Numbered from the stretch's first letter, positions 10,435 through 19,311 are shown. The stretch is 64,000 nt of DNA from MedAcidi-G1 sp000817085 (GCA_045568635.1 JBJLAO010000002.1:248001-312000); one strand, 5' to 3'. The notes: generated by a model not told the origin, from the sequence alone. Translations and numbers: made by a program.

Positions 10435-10782
10435 GTGAAGAAAAACAAAATCTTACCTATCTCTGCAACTCTTCTAATAATTCTCGGACTTTGGGTTGCT
10501 TTAATTCCTTTTTCACGGCCTTTACCAGGTGGAGAGATTTTCTCGTTTGAAAATACTCCAGAGGCTTCTTGCAGAAGTCCAATTTTTGGTACTTTTGCTG
10601 AAGATTCACCCTCTTATGATGTTTATGTCTCCCCTAAACCAAAAATTGGAGATCCAACAATAAATCAATCTATTAGTTGCTCTAGTAGAGCTACTTTCCG
10701 TTTCGTCTTTGGATTTTCTCTTTTTCTTTTGGGCACATGTTTAATAATTTATTTTAAAAGAAATAAAAAATGGAAAACTTAG
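10435..10782 (+). CDS. Small two-helix membrane protein, function unknown
   Basis: Not recognised. The 115 residues contain an N-terminal hydrophobic helix (about 7-26), an extracytoplasmic loop of about 60 residues with two Cys that could pair, and a second helix (about 88-106) followed by a Lys-rich tail. The start is GTG, divergent from the SGNH lipoprotein gene 37 bp away. Its end overlaps the GNAT gene by 13 bp, so it probably belongs to the plus-strand glycan operon. Confidence 0.55.
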   Translation: MKKNKILPISATLLIILGLWVALIPFSRPLPGGEIFSFENTPEASCRSPIFGTFAEDSPSYDVYVSPKPKIGDPTINQSISCSSRATFRFVFGFSLFLLGTCLIIYFKRNKKWKT

Positions 10783-11684
10783 ATCTTTTACTTACTGCAC
10801 AACTCTTAAACGGCGTGTTCAAACCTAAAACTCATGTAACAGTTGAATACTTGGAATGGCAGTATCTTAAAAATCCTTCTGGATCTGCTTGTATTGGATA
10901 TCTACTTGAAGCAAATAAGCAAATAAGTAACTACGCTTTGATTCCAAAAATTTTCCAAAACTATCTCGGAGAAAGAATCACTTTAGGTATAGGTGTTGAT
11001 TTAGCCGTGTCACCTAACAGTCGTGGCAAAGGATTATTTCGTAAAACCATAGAAAATAGCTACGAAGCCGGCATTAAAGGTAATTTAGATGGGATTCTTG
11101 GAGTCGCGAATTCGCAATCTTCACCAAGGATGACCGAAGCGATGGGATGGAGAAAACTGCCTTCTTTCGATTTTCGACTTTTAAAACTCTCGAGATCAGA
11201 AACTGCTTTAAAAACATTTCAATTGCAATCTGATCAATTCAAAAAAATTGCTATAGAAGGAGTTTTTGATTTTGAAACTTTTGAACACCCTTCTGAATTT
11301 TCCCCTGCTTGGAACAGAGAACTTTTGGAGTGGAGGCTTTCAAGGCCAGGAGCTGATTACTATTTACATACATGTGAATCGGCTTTTATCGTGAGTACAA
11401 AAATTTCTCTCAAGGGGCTCAAAATAGCTGTTCTGCTAAAAGCATTTCCTATAGACATGAACAAGACACCAATCCCAATTGCACCGATTGCCTCAGGTGT
11501 TGCCAAGTACCACAAAACGCCTTTTGTTGCTTATTGGGGTCAAAATCAATACTTTGAGATGAATGGACTTAAAGTCCCAAGAAAATTTCAACCCAGCCCT
11601 CTTGATTTAGTCGTTCATTTTTTTGAAAGGAACCGCGATTTCGAACTTAAAGAATTTGAATTATTAGACTTCGATGCTTTTTAG
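10770..11684 (+). CDS. GNAT-family acyltransferase-like protein
   Basis: N-acetyltransferase-like protein of 304 residues. The stretch DLAVSPNSRGKGLFRKT has the R-G-x-G-L/K acetyl-CoA pyrophosphate-binding pattern of GNAT motif A, preceded by a beta-bulge strand. The C-terminal half is a second, less obvious domain, as in GNATs found in surface-polysaccharide loci. It may acylate an amino sugar freed by the neighbouring deacetylase; that link is inference. Translationally coupled to the small membrane protein upstream. Confidence 0.65.
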   Translation: MENLDLLLTAQLLNGVFKPKTHVTVEYLEWQYLKNPSGSACIGYLLEANKQISNYALIPKIFQNYLGERITLGIGVDLAVSPNSRGKGLFRKTIENSYEAGIKGNLDGILGVANSQSSPRMTEAMGWRKLPSFDFRLLKLSRSETALKTFQLQSDQFKKIAIEGVFDFETFEHPSEFSPAWNRELLEWRLSRPGADYYLHTCESAFIVSTKISLKGLKIAVLLKAFPIDMNKTPIPIAPIASGVAKYHKTPFVAYWGQNQYFEMNGLKVPRKFQPSPLDLVVHFFERNRDFELKEFELLDFDAF

Positions 11685-11725
11685 ATGTCGAAGAAAAATG
11701 TTCAAGCGCAGATACCGTTCTTTTA

Positions 11726-12421
11726 ATGGAAACTGCGGCCATCATTCCAGCTTTTAACGAAGCAGAGTCACTGCCAAGTGTAATCCGTGAAATTAAAGAG
11801 CTTTTTCCAGACCATCTAATAGTTGTAGTCGATGATGGTTCAACAGATGAAACCGCTGATGTTGCTAAAAAATTTGACTGTGTGTGCCTCTCCATGCCGT
11901 TTAACCTTGGAATTGGAGGAGCTCTTCGTTTAGGTTTTCGCTACTGCCTTGACAGAGAAATTGACTACGCGTATCAATTTGACGCAGACGGCCAACATGA
12001 CCCAACGCAAATATCTTCACTACTATCTGAACTCGAAAACTCTGACATGGTGATTGGTAGCAGATTTTCCACTGATTATTCTTACGAGGTTGGCCAGAGT
12101 AGAAAAGCTGCCATGAACTTCCTAAGGTTCTTGGTGAGAATTTATACCGGTCAAAAATTTACTGACACTTCTTCTGGTTTTCGCGCTTTCAGAAAACCAG
12201 TAATCAGGCTTTTCGCTAAGGAATATCCGGTTGAATATATGGACTCTGTGGAGGCCCTACTTATAGCTTCAAAAAATGGTTTTAAAATCTCAGAAATCCC
12301 CGTTCAGATGAGAGAACGATCTGCTGGACAGCCATCTAACCGTAACTTTCGCCTAGTTTATTATTTTTTAAGACTCTTGATAGTTCTACTTGCTGGTACT
12401 CGCGGAAAGAAAAAGGAGTGA
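11726..12421 (+). CDS. Family 2 glycosyltransferase (polyprenyl-phosphate sugar transferase type)
   Basis: Cytoplasmic GT-A glycosyltransferase resembling dolichyl-phosphate mannose/glucose synthases. It starts directly with the nucleotide-binding strand (AAIIPAFNEAESL), then VVDDGSTD, then the DxD motif in QFDADGQHD, and an acceptor-side RERSAGQ. Such enzymes load a sugar on polyprenyl phosphate, making the donor used by PIG-V and GT39 enzymes such as those in this cluster. It is followed immediately by a DUF2304 protein, a common partnership. Confidence 0.85.
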   Translation: METAAIIPAFNEAESLPSVIREIKELFPDHLIVVVDDGSTDETADVAKKFDCVCLSMPFNLGIGGALRLGFRYCLDREIDYAYQFDADGQHDPTQISSLLSELENSDMVIGSRFSTDYSYEVGQSRKAAMNFLRFLVRIYTGQKFTDTSSGFRAFRKPVIRLFAKEYPVEYMDSVEALLIASKNGFKISEIPVQMRERSAGQPSNRNFRLVYYFLRLLIVLLAGTRGKKKE

Positions 12422-12425
12422 CTCA

Positions 12426-12770
12426 ATGAGTACATCGACACATATCTTGATAGCTGTTCTTGCATTAGGGTCTTTATTTCTGATCGTAAGACTAGTTAGG
12501 CTTAAAGCTCTTAAAGCAAAATACTCAATTCTGTGGCTAACAGTTGGAACATCATTAGCGGTTATTTCTGCCGTTCCCCAGATACTCGATTGGAGTGCCG
12601 AACAACTTGGCATTTGGTATCAACCAACTCTGTTCCTTCTCTTAGCAATTGGCTTCTTATTGCTTTTGGCTATGCATTTTTCTTATGAACTTTCGCGAAT
12701 AGAAAATCGTGTAAGGATTCTCGTCGAAGAAATCTCTTTACTGAAAGAAAAAATAGAAAAAGAAGATTAA
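12426..12770 (+). CDS. DUF2304 membrane protein
   Basis: About 114 residues with three hydrophobic helices and a charged coiled-coil-like C-terminus rich in Glu and Lys, matching DUF2304. These proteins usually sit beside GT2 polyprenyl-phosphate sugar synthases and may help membrane docking or flipping of the product. ATG 12426 is chosen over an in-frame start at 12390 because AAAAGGAG lies about 8 bp upstream. It converges on the second SGNH gene, overlapping by 4 bp. Confidence 0.75.
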   Translation: MSTSTHILIAVLALGSLFLIVRLVRLKALKAKYSILWLTVGTSLAVISAVPQILDWSAEQLGIWYQPTLFLLLAIGFLLLLAMHFSYELSRIENRVRILVEEISLLKEKIEKED

Positions 12771-13948
12771 GAAACTGGCAACAGATTTTCAACCCATCCA
12801 TCTTTTTCTAAGATTTCTTCAAATTCTCTAGACAAAGCATCGGCTCCTACCTCAAAAAAATGGACGCCATGTTCTTTGCGAAGAGGAACCATGGAACCAT
12901 CAAGCATTTTCATATTCCAACGAAATTTTCCTTCTTCATCACCTAAGACTTCCATACTGTCGAGCATTTCAGCTTTTGGATACCAATCACTGACTACAGA
13001 ATGCCAAATGCTGTTCAAATCGTCCGTCAAATAAGAGGGATCCGACATTTTAGGGGTAGTCCACCAATACAGGTATGCTCCATCTGCTATCCAATGAGAA
13101 ATTGCGTCGTTCGCTCGCTCAGTTAAAACCTCGCTCCACCGCAAAGAACCTGGTTCAAGATCTTCCCCTTCGATTGCGTACCCTTGAAATTCGTTAGCTC
13201 CAATCATTGCTATGACAATGTCCGGACGCACTTTTCTGACCATCGAGTTGTAATCAGGTATTACGTCATCTTCCCAGTCCCAATAAGGAACCGTGAAGCC
13301 AAAACCAAGCGCACCCCTGCCTTCAATATTTACATCAGGCCGTGCTTCTAAAATTCTTTCCAGTCCATATTGAAAATCAAGCATAAGAGAGTCACCTACG
13401 GCAAGTATCCTTAGCGGATCTTCAACCGTAGCTGTCCTTCGAATTTTCGCTAAAGACTCTGGGTTAACTAAAGTTGTAGTTGTAGTTGTAGTTGTAGTTG
13501 CAGCTATTGCATCTGCGGTTATCTGAGGAGGTAAAATCGTCGGGCTAGGCGGCAGATCAATTAGATTCTCAATACTCGATGATGTTGATTTCAATTCAGT
13601 TGCTTTTACCCCGCTGTCATTTTCTTCCTTTGCTTCTTTTATTGAAAGTATTGGAAAGCTTTCTTCTGGGACGATCAAAACTTGTTTCACTAATGGTTCA
13701 AGCATCTGTTCTGATGGAGAAGTATCAATTATGCGTTCTGAAAAATCTCTTATTTCATCAAATTTAATTTTTCTACTTAAGTCACCTATTGGCTCTGACC
13801 ATTCTCTGGCTAAATCACGACGAAAATCATTTTTTTGTGTTGAGGCCCATATGTCAAGCACACCAGGTGCTAAAAAAGAAGCGAAAATAAGAAAGAAACA
13901 CATCACGAATAAAGATTTAAGAGCTTCATTGGAAGACTTTTTCCGCAT
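12767..13948 (-). CDS. Membrane-anchored SGNH-hydrolase-like protein (DUF459-like)
   Basis: An N-terminal signal anchor (about 10-32) is followed by a linker of about 130 residues containing a run of nine Thr, then an SGNH domain. Block I is AVGDSLM, block II has GRGALGFG, and block III is MIGANEFQGY with Asn. Block V reads EHGVHFFEVG, so His stands where the catalytic Asp of DxxH is expected. ATG 13948 has AGGCGG four bases upstream. It may be a surface-glycan O-acyl esterase or transferase, or a non-catalytic relative. Confidence 0.65.
   Translation of the reverse strand: MRKKSSNEALKSLFVMCFFLIFASFLAPGVLDIWASTQKNDFRRDLAREWSEPIGDLSRKIKFDEIRDFSERIIDTSPSEQMLEPLVKQVLIVPEESFPILSIKEAKEENDSGVKATELKSTSSSIENLIDLPPSPTILPPQITADAIAATTTTTTTTTLVNPESLAKIRRTATVEDPLRILAVGDSLMLDFQYGLERILEARPDVNIEGRGALGFGFTVPYWDWEDDVIPDYNSMVRKVRPDIVIAMIGANEFQGYAIEGEDLEPGSLRWSEVLTERANDAISHWIADGAYLYWWTTPKMSDPSYLTDDLNSIWHSVVSDWYPKAEMLDSMEVLGDEEGKFRWNMKMLDGSMVPLRKEHGVHFFEVGADALSREFEEILEKDGWVENLLPVS
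13473..13500. repeat. Hexanucleotide tandem repeat (GTTGTA) inside SGNH gene
   Basis: About 4.7 copies of GTTGTA on the plus strand. On the coding strand it encodes alternating ACT/ACA codons, giving the poly-Thr linker of the SGNH protein. Copy-number change would keep the frame and alter only linker length. Confidence 0.9.
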
Positions 13949-14142
13949 AAAACCGCCTATCTTTACTATAAAGCGGCAATATTAGTGCATTTTGCTTAAA
14001 AAAAAAGGAAAATCAAAAAATATTAAAGAAAGTTCAAACAGGATCCACCACAGCGTCATTTGATTCTTCTAATTTAACATTTGACAGTTCGATTGGTCCG
14101 GTGAGACCAGTCGAGTTACAACTATAAAAGGGGTACCTCTCC

Positions 14143-14463
14143 ATGATGTCAACAATTCTCACTCTGATAATTCTAGGAATGCTTTTTCAGGGTGTAGTTG
14201 CTGTTCTTGACAGTATTCTCGACACCGCAGGTGTCAATGGGATGCTTAAAGGACTTCCAATTATCGGGCCTAATTTAAATTTAATTTGGGCTTATCTTTT
14301 CGTAGCAATCACCGAACTTGGTGGTATGGACTACGGTGCATCAACCGAAATTCTCGGAATGGGAAGTTTCGGATCTGATATCGGAACTGCACTAGCAATT
14401 TGTGCATTTATTCCGGTCGGAAATGCAGCAATTTCTGCTCTTGGTAAAGGCGTAGCCCGCTAA
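14143..14463 (+). CDS. Small hydrophobic membrane protein, function unknown
   Basis: Not recognised. The 106 residues are strongly hydrophobic: a helix at about 3-25, a second around 45-60, and a third around 83-102, with Gly-rich turns. It has only one basic residue before the last few positions. AAAAGGGG lies 9 bp upstream of the ATG. It is flanked by a 194-bp leader region and a strong intrinsic terminator, so it is a single-gene unit, probably well expressed. There is no motif for transport or catalysis. Confidence 0.6.
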   Translation: MMSTILTLIILGMLFQGVVAVLDSILDTAGVNGMLKGLPIIGPNLNLIWAYLFVAITELGGMDYGASTEILGMGSFGSDIGTALAICAFIPVGNAAISALGKGVAR

Positions 14464-14480
14464 GTAGCAATAACTAAAAA

Positions 14481-14510
14481 AACCCCGTCACTTCGGTGGC
14501 GGGGTTTTTT
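14481..14510 (+). terminator. Intrinsic terminator after the small membrane protein
   Basis: An 11-bp stem (14481-14491 with 14496-14506, one G-T pair), TTCG tetraloop and six T residues. It lies 20 bp after the stop. The A-rich left side gives a T-tract on the other strand too, so it may also terminate the convergent thioesterase transcript. Confidence 0.92.
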
Positions 14511-14526
14511 GCATTTATGTGGACCA

Positions 14527-15219
14527 TCAACTCAACATTTCTACTTTCACAAAAATTCCTTTTGCTATTGCAGTCCTCGTTTCCTCCGCCCAGAGCTCAG
14601 CTGAAACATGAATTTTTCGACCTTCAATTTTTTCTATCTTCCCTATCCATAAAAGTTCTTTAGCTATGGGAGTAGGTTTTTCATATCTTACTTCCAACGT
14701 TCCTGTCATAGCGCCACAATTATTGACAACCAAAACGCTTCCCATTATGTCGTCAAAAAGTAAAGCAATTACACCTCCTTGGACAAGATCAGGTGGCCCT
14801 ACATAGACTCCATCAAGTTTTCCAAGAGCTCTTATTTCCTTGTACTCACCTTCATTGCATACTTCCACCTTTAAAGGTGGTGCTATTGGATTAAGAGGGC
14901 CTACAGCCGGACTGTAAGGAAAAAATTCTGACGGGCTCTGATCTCTTCTTTCAATTGGGTTTTTATCGTTCTTCAAAGACCCCTGTGCCGTTGTCCCTTC
15001 GTAGCTATAATTTTCAGCCTCCGAAACAACATCAAAAATTTTTCTACTTAATTCATTTATAACTTCATCAGTTGTGTCGATCAAGCGAACCGCTTTCATC
15101 AAGCGTCTGGTCACTTCGTTTAAATACACTAATTCGCCAGACACAAGTCCCACTTTCTGATTGCCTAAAGTATTCTGAGATACTGCACAAATACTGTTCT
15201 GAAGACTACGGTTAATCAA
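14527..15219 (-). CDS. PaaI-type hotdog thioesterase
   Basis: Probable acyl-CoA thioesterase. The C-terminal 130 residues fit the hotdog fold: GPPDLVQGGVIALLFDD forms the central helix with the acidic catalytic residue, followed by TGTLEVRYEKPTPI, the usual strand after it. The N-terminal 100 residues are poorly conserved and predicted helical. It is divergent from an SDR gene with only 18 bp between starts, suggesting shared control within an acyl-CoA metabolic region. Confidence 0.75.
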   Translation of the reverse strand: MINRSLQNSICAVSQNTLGNQKVGLVSGELVYLNEVTRRLMKAVRLIDTTDEVINELSRKIFDVVSEAENYSYEGTTAQGSLKNDKNPIERRDQSPSEFFPYSPAVGPLNPIAPPLKVEVCNEGEYKEIRALGKLDGVYVGPPDLVQGGVIALLFDDIMGSVLVVNNCGAMTGTLEVRYEKPTPIAKELLWIGKIEKIEGRKIHVSAELWAEETRTAIAKGIFVKVEMLS

Positions 15220-15237
15220 TGAAAGCAGAAACTCTCT

Positions 15238-15990
15238 ATGACAAAAAACGAACCTAAAGTTGCTGTGGTAACAGGTGCCGCTTCCGGAATAGGAAAGGCA
15301 ACCTTAATTACTTTGCTTAATCAGGGATTTAAGGTTGCCGCGATGGATGTAGACGCTGCCGGCCTTGATGGATTGTCAAGCGTTATTAAGTTAAATAAAG
15401 ACCTTTGTGAAACTTATGTAATTGATATTTCTTCAAGAGAACAATGTCATTCAACTATCTCTCGAATATTTGAAAAAAACGGCAGAATCGATGTCTTTGC
15501 GAATATTGCCGGAATTGCAAGAAGCGAACACGCTACCGAAGTTTCCGAAGCGTCCTGGAATGAAATGCTTGGCGTCAACCTGTCGGGAGTTTTTTGGTGC
15601 TCGCAGGCGGCAATACCCTTCCTGATAGAAAGCAACGGTTCTTTGATCAATGTTGCTTCCTGCTCAGGACTCATGGGGCAGGCTTATACAGTCGCTTACT
15701 CTGCCACTAAAGGTGGTGTTATTGCCATGACTAAGTCATTGGCAATGGAATACGTCAAAACTGGTGTCAGGATAAATGCTGTAGCGCCTGGTAGTGTCCA
15801 GACTCCACTTATTAACAATTATTCTATACCGGAAGACATAAACATGGATTTGGTGAAACCATATATGGGCTTTCGAGGAATGGCTGAACCCGAAGAAATT
15901 TCAAATGTGATTTCTTTTTTAGTATCAGATGATGCCAGAAGAATACACGGAGCCGTCATTGCGGTCGATGGTGGACTAACAGCAGGTTGA
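15238..15990 (+). CDS. SDR-family NAD(P)-dependent oxidoreductase
   Basis: Classical short-chain dehydrogenase of 250 residues. TGAASGIG binds the cofactor, with an Asp (AMDVD) at the end of strand 2 favouring NAD. NIAGIA is the structural motif, the Ser precedes YSATK, which holds the Tyr/Lys pair, and VAPGSVQTP follows. The substrate is probably a hydroxyacyl or alcohol intermediate, judging by the surrounding thioesterase and crotonases. It is followed one base later by a HAD-type gene. Confidence 0.85.
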   Translation: MTKNEPKVAVVTGAASGIGKATLITLLNQGFKVAAMDVDAAGLDGLSSVIKLNKDLCETYVIDISSREQCHSTISRIFEKNGRIDVFANIAGIARSEHATEVSEASWNEMLGVNLSGVFWCSQAAIPFLIESNGSLINVASCSGLMGQAYTVAYSATKGGVIAMTKSLAMEYVKTGVRINAVAPGSVQTPLINNYSIPEDINMDLVKPYMGFRGMAEPEEISNVISFLVSDDARRIHGAVIAVDGGLTAG

Positions 15991-15991
15991 A

Positions 15992-16645
15992 ATGGCTTCT
16001 AAAAAAACCCAACATAGTGAAACCCCTTTTGTCCTAGGTGTCGACCTAGATGGTGTATGCGCCGACTACACAACCGCATTTAGGGAAATTGCTGCTCAAG
16101 AACTTGGGGTAGACCAATCCGAGCTTCCACTTAAACGTTCTTGGGATTTCAGCGAATGGGGACTAAGCACTGAGGAGTATAGAAAGTTGCACCATCTGGC
16201 AGTTGATGAGTACAACATGATGAGACAGATGCCCGCTATGGATCAAGCATCAGAAGTTCTGTGGAGACTCTCTGATGCCGGTGTTTGGATTCGAATTATC
16301 ACTCACCGCCTCTACGTAAACTGGACTCATGCTAAAGCAGTTGTCGACACGGTCGAGTGGCTAGATGAAACAAAGATACCGTATAGAGATATTTGTTTTT
16401 TAGGAGACAAACCACAAGTGGGAGCTCATTTATATATCGACGACGCTCCCCATAACATTGAGGCACTTGAATCTACCGGTAATAAGGTAATAATTTTTGA
16501 CGCCCCTTATAATCAAAATCTAGAGGGACTAAGAGCACATGACTGGGAGTCTTGTGAACACTTAATCTTAGATGAGGCGACAAAAATGGGTTTCGAAATC
16601 CAATCTCAACTTCCAGGATTTGAAGAAGGTAGAGACCGTTTCTAA
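15992..16645 (+). CDS. HAD-superfamily 5'-nucleotidase-like phosphatase (NT5C type)
   Basis: LGVDLDGVCADY near the N-terminus is the HAD motif I (DxDG, nucleophile and acid Asp) typical of 5'(3')-deoxyribonucleotidases. IITHR is motif II, and the FLGDKPQVGAHLYIDDAP region holds motif III Lys and motif IV Asp-Asp. A nucleotidase or related phosphatase is the best reading; the substrate is unknown. It is likely co-transcribed with the SDR and converges directly on the crotonase gene. Confidence 0.7.
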   Translation: MASKKTQHSETPFVLGVDLDGVCADYTTAFREIAAQELGVDQSELPLKRSWDFSEWGLSTEEYRKLHHLAVDEYNMMRQMPAMDQASEVLWRLSDAGVWIRIITHRLYVNWTHAKAVVDTVEWLDETKIPYRDICFLGDKPQVGAHLYIDDAPHNIEALESTGNKVIIFDAPYNQNLEGLRAHDWESCEHLILDEATKMGFEIQSQLPGFEEGRDRF

Positions 16646-17446
16646 TCAGGAACGTTTAAAATCGGGCGTTCTTTTCTGCGAAAATGCTTTAGGGCCTTCT
16701 TTTGCGTCTTCTGAGGCAAATACTTCCTTACCGATTGGATCTTCGAATTCAAAGGCCTCTTTTTCTGTCATTCCGCTCGTCTCTCTAAGAGTTCGCAAAA
16801 CAGCCTCAACAGCGAGCGGGCCGTTTTCACTAATAGTCTTAGCTATTTCCATAGATTTATCCAGTGCGTTGCCATCGTCTACTAAATGACCGACTAAGCC
16901 AAGATTCTTAGCTTCTTCAGCTGTTATATGCTTTCCTGTTAAAAGTATGTCTGCGGCTTCTGTAAAAGGTATCTGCCGTGCAAGTCGAACTGCCGATCCA
17001 CCCATTGGGTATAAAGACCATTTGACTTCAGAGACGCCGAAAACAGCTGATTTTCCAGCTACTCTTATGTCAGTTCCTTGGAGGATCTCCGTTCCTCCAG
17101 CAATAGCATTTCCCTCCACAGCAGCTATCAGAGGAACTCTAGGGTGCTTTGTTTTCAATAAACCTCTATAAATAAAATCCGAACCTTCTTTTTCCATACG
17201 TTCACTAACGTCATAATCATCTGTGTTTTCACTATCACCTGAGAGCGATCGCAAATCCATTCCTGAGGAAAAATTTCCATCAGCTCCTGTCAAAATACAA
17301 ACTCGGATGTCTAAATCCTCATCTATCATTTCCCAAGCATCAGCTAGTCGGGCGAACATGGGAAGAGTCATTGCATTTTGACGACTTGGCCTATTCATTG
17401 TTAGAAGTAAGATTGATCCATCTTTTTCTACAGTCAAATCGCTCAT
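16646..17446 (-). CDS. Enoyl-CoA hydratase/isomerase (crotonase) family protein
   Basis: Crotonase fold, about 266 residues. The oxyanion-hole segments are NFSSGMDL and EGNAIAGGTE, and GVSEVKWSLYP carries the second catalytic-position Glu. It likely hydrates or isomerises an enoyl-CoA in a fatty-acid-like degradation route. The ATG at 17446 is chosen because AGGGAG lies 5 bp upstream; an in-frame TTG at 17461 has no such site. It belongs to a minus-strand run with the LLM, nucleotidyltransferase and second crotonase genes. Confidence 0.85.
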   Translation of the reverse strand: MSDLTVEKDGSILLLTMNRPSRQNAMTLPMFARLADAWEMIDEDLDIRVCILTGADGNFSSGMDLRSLSGDSENTDDYDVSERMEKEGSDFIYRGLLKTKHPRVPLIAAVEGNAIAGGTEILQGTDIRVAGKSAVFGVSEVKWSLYPMGGSAVRLARQIPFTEAADILLTGKHITAEEAKNLGLVGHLVDDGNALDKSMEIAKTISENGPLAVEAVLRTLRETSGMTEKEAFEFEDPIGKEVFASEDAKEGPKAFSQKRTPDFKRS

Positions 17447-17486
17447 TTTTCTCCCTAACAAATCGTTTAAATATATTTCGTCTGCT

Positions 17487-18458
17487 TTAATTCAAAGCAG
17501 GAATTACTTTATTAGCAACTAGCTCCAAACTTTCCCACCCAATACCTGGATCCACTCCCCCGACTAGTGGATGTAAAACTACTGCGCCATCATTTCTTAC
17601 AAGATCCACACACTCTTGAGGTGTGACAATTAAATGCTGGCCCCCTTTTTTCAACTCATCAGTACTTGTTCCTTCTACATGCCATGAAGATCTTTGATCG
17701 TTATATTGCCATGCAGCATATGCCATGGCGTCGTATAAAAGATTCTCCCCTATCTCGTTCCATAGTTTTTCTGGATCTTCACTCACCATCACCATCCCGG
17801 GACCAGAAGGCATCATGCACATGGGACTTTCGTAGCCAATCTCTTTTGCTTTCTTATAATAAGCAGTTTCCAAAGATTCATCTCTAACCGCTGGTACAAA
17901 TGGTAACCCTAAGTTCGCTGCTCGTATCGCTGATATTTCGACTGAACCGCCAACAGAAATTAAGGAACTTGGCGCTGAAACTGGCTTAGGGCTAATAAGC
18001 ACTTCTCTTCCTTCGTATTCAAAAGGTTCACCTTCTAAGGCAGTGAGAATTGTTCTGATAGCGTTCTCAGTATCTTTACCACGAGTTTTTCTGTTCTTAG
18101 CAAACATTTCAAACTCTGACTCTCTGTATCCAATACCCATTACAACGTTAAATCTCCCGGGAGCAATCAAGTCTACAGTTGCTATTTCTTCTGCAATTCT
18201 GATCTGGTCATGTAAAGGTAATAGCAAAGCAGAGACAGAACAAAAAAGATTATTCGTTGCCCCTAACACACTCCCCGCTAATAACAGAGGCGAATTCATA
18301 TATCCGTCTTCTGTGCCGTGATGTTCTGAAAGAACAACTGCTGCAAAGCCCTTGTCATCAGCCCACTGAACCATTTTAAAAAACTCTCGGTATTGATCAC
18401 CATGGGTCAAGGTCTCCACAAAAGGTGGAACACGTAAATCAAAACGTAATACAAACAT
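17487..18458 (-). CDS. LLM-class flavin-dependent oxidoreductase
   Basis: Luciferase-like monooxygenase fold. The N-terminal WADDKGFAAVVLSEHHG and the central APGRFNVVMGIGYRESEF are family signatures, and a Gly-Gly-Ser pocket (ISVGGSVE) follows. In Actinobacteria such proteins use F420 or FMN; the cofactor is not determined by sequence here. The neighbouring crotonases and thiolase suggest a role in lipid or xenobiotic breakdown. Confidence 0.8.
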   Translation of the reverse strand: MFVLRFDLRVPPFVETLTHGDQYREFFKMVQWADDKGFAAVVLSEHHGTEDGYMNSPLLLAGSVLGATNNLFCSVSALLLPLHDQIRIAEEIATVDLIAPGRFNVVMGIGYRESEFEMFAKNRKTRGKDTENAIRTILTALEGEPFEYEGREVLISPKPVSAPSSLISVGGSVEISAIRAANLGLPFVPAVRDESLETAYYKKAKEIGYESPMCMMPSGPGMVMVSEDPEKLWNEIGENLLYDAMAYAAWQYNDQRSSWHVEGTSTDELKKGGQHLIVTPQECVDLVRNDGAVVLHPLVGGVDPGIGWESLELVANKVIPALN

Positions 18459-18469
18459 TCTTACTCCAA

Positions 18470-19294
18470 TTACTCGTTAATTTTCGCTAGGTTACTTCTC
18501 GCCACTTTTAAGTCTTCAGGATTTGTAACCCCGATCCACGACTCGCTGCTTCTAATCACATCTATTTCAATGTCGTTATTTAACCGTTGCTCTTCAATTG
18601 CCAAAGGTAAAAGAAACTCTGATTCTTCCTCTGAAGAATGCAGGCCTACAAAAATATCCCATTGCTTTTTGAGCAACTTTAAACTTTTCGACGGCAGCGC
18701 CCATAGATTCATCGAAACATAAGTTTCGCTAGAGATTGACTCTTGATCCCTACTTCTAATTAGATTCTCTTCGTTTCTTATTTCGTGTGTTTCTTCAATG
18801 CTCAAAAGTTTTTCGTTCTCTACTGAAAGAATTCCCCGTGACACACTTCCATTTTCAGGAATCGTGTTCTTTATCTGAAAGGCTAGAATCGCCGGGTTTA
18901 TACCATCAAATCCGCTAAGAATCTGCCTTAACGCTGTGGGCCCATAATAGTCATCTGCATTCATGACAATAATCGGGCCGTCTGTTTCATCTAAAGCTGT
19001 TACAACCGCGTGTCCTGTCCCCCATGGCTTATCGCGTTTTGGTTCAAAAGAATCCTGATGAACGATTTCAATAAGTAAATTATTTTGCTGGTACTGAAGG
19101 AGATGCTTTTTTAGCTGTTTATTTAAGATACTACGAGTAACTATTACTATTTTTTTTATTTCTAGTTCTATCGCTTCTCGAATTGCATAATCAAGAAAAA
19201 TTTCATTTTTTGGGCCGACTGGCACCAGTTGCTTGGGTGCTCCGAACCTACTTCCCAGTCCAGCTGCCATGATCACGAGGGATACATCATTCAT
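18470..19294 (-). CDS. Sugar-phosphate nucleotidyltransferase-like protein
   Basis: NTP-transferase fold. MAAGLGSRFGAPKQLVPVG is the nucleotide-binding signature with the catalytic Arg and Lys, and IIVMNADDYYG holds the metal-binding Asp. The C-terminus is short, without a left-handed beta-helix. It would activate a sugar phosphate (or a related alcohol phosphate) with an NTP. It lies oddly among acyl-CoA genes; it may serve the glycan cluster or be independent. Confidence 0.75.
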   Translation of the reverse strand: MNDVSLVIMAAGLGSRFGAPKQLVPVGPKNEIFLDYAIREAIELEIKKIVIVTRSILNKQLKKHLLQYQQNNLLIEIVHQDSFEPKRDKPWGTGHAVVTALDETDGPIIVMNADDYYGPTALRQILSGFDGINPAILAFQIKNTIPENGSVSRGILSVENEKLLSIEETHEIRNEENLIRSRDQESISSETYVSMNLWALPSKSLKLLKKQWDIFVGLHSSEEESEFLLPLAIEEQRLNNDIEIDVIRSSESWIGVTNPEDLKVARSNLAKINE

Positions 19295-19311
19295 TGAGCA
19301 ATACCTAATTC

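Noticed and set aside
13473..13500. Short tandem repeat considered as a CRISPR-like array
   Set aside because: Six-base units without spacers, inside a coding frame; it encodes a Thr run.
14081..14128. TTGACA and TATAAA before the small membrane protein as a promoter
   Set aside because: The hexamers are 36 bp apart, far beyond the usual 16-18 bp spacing.
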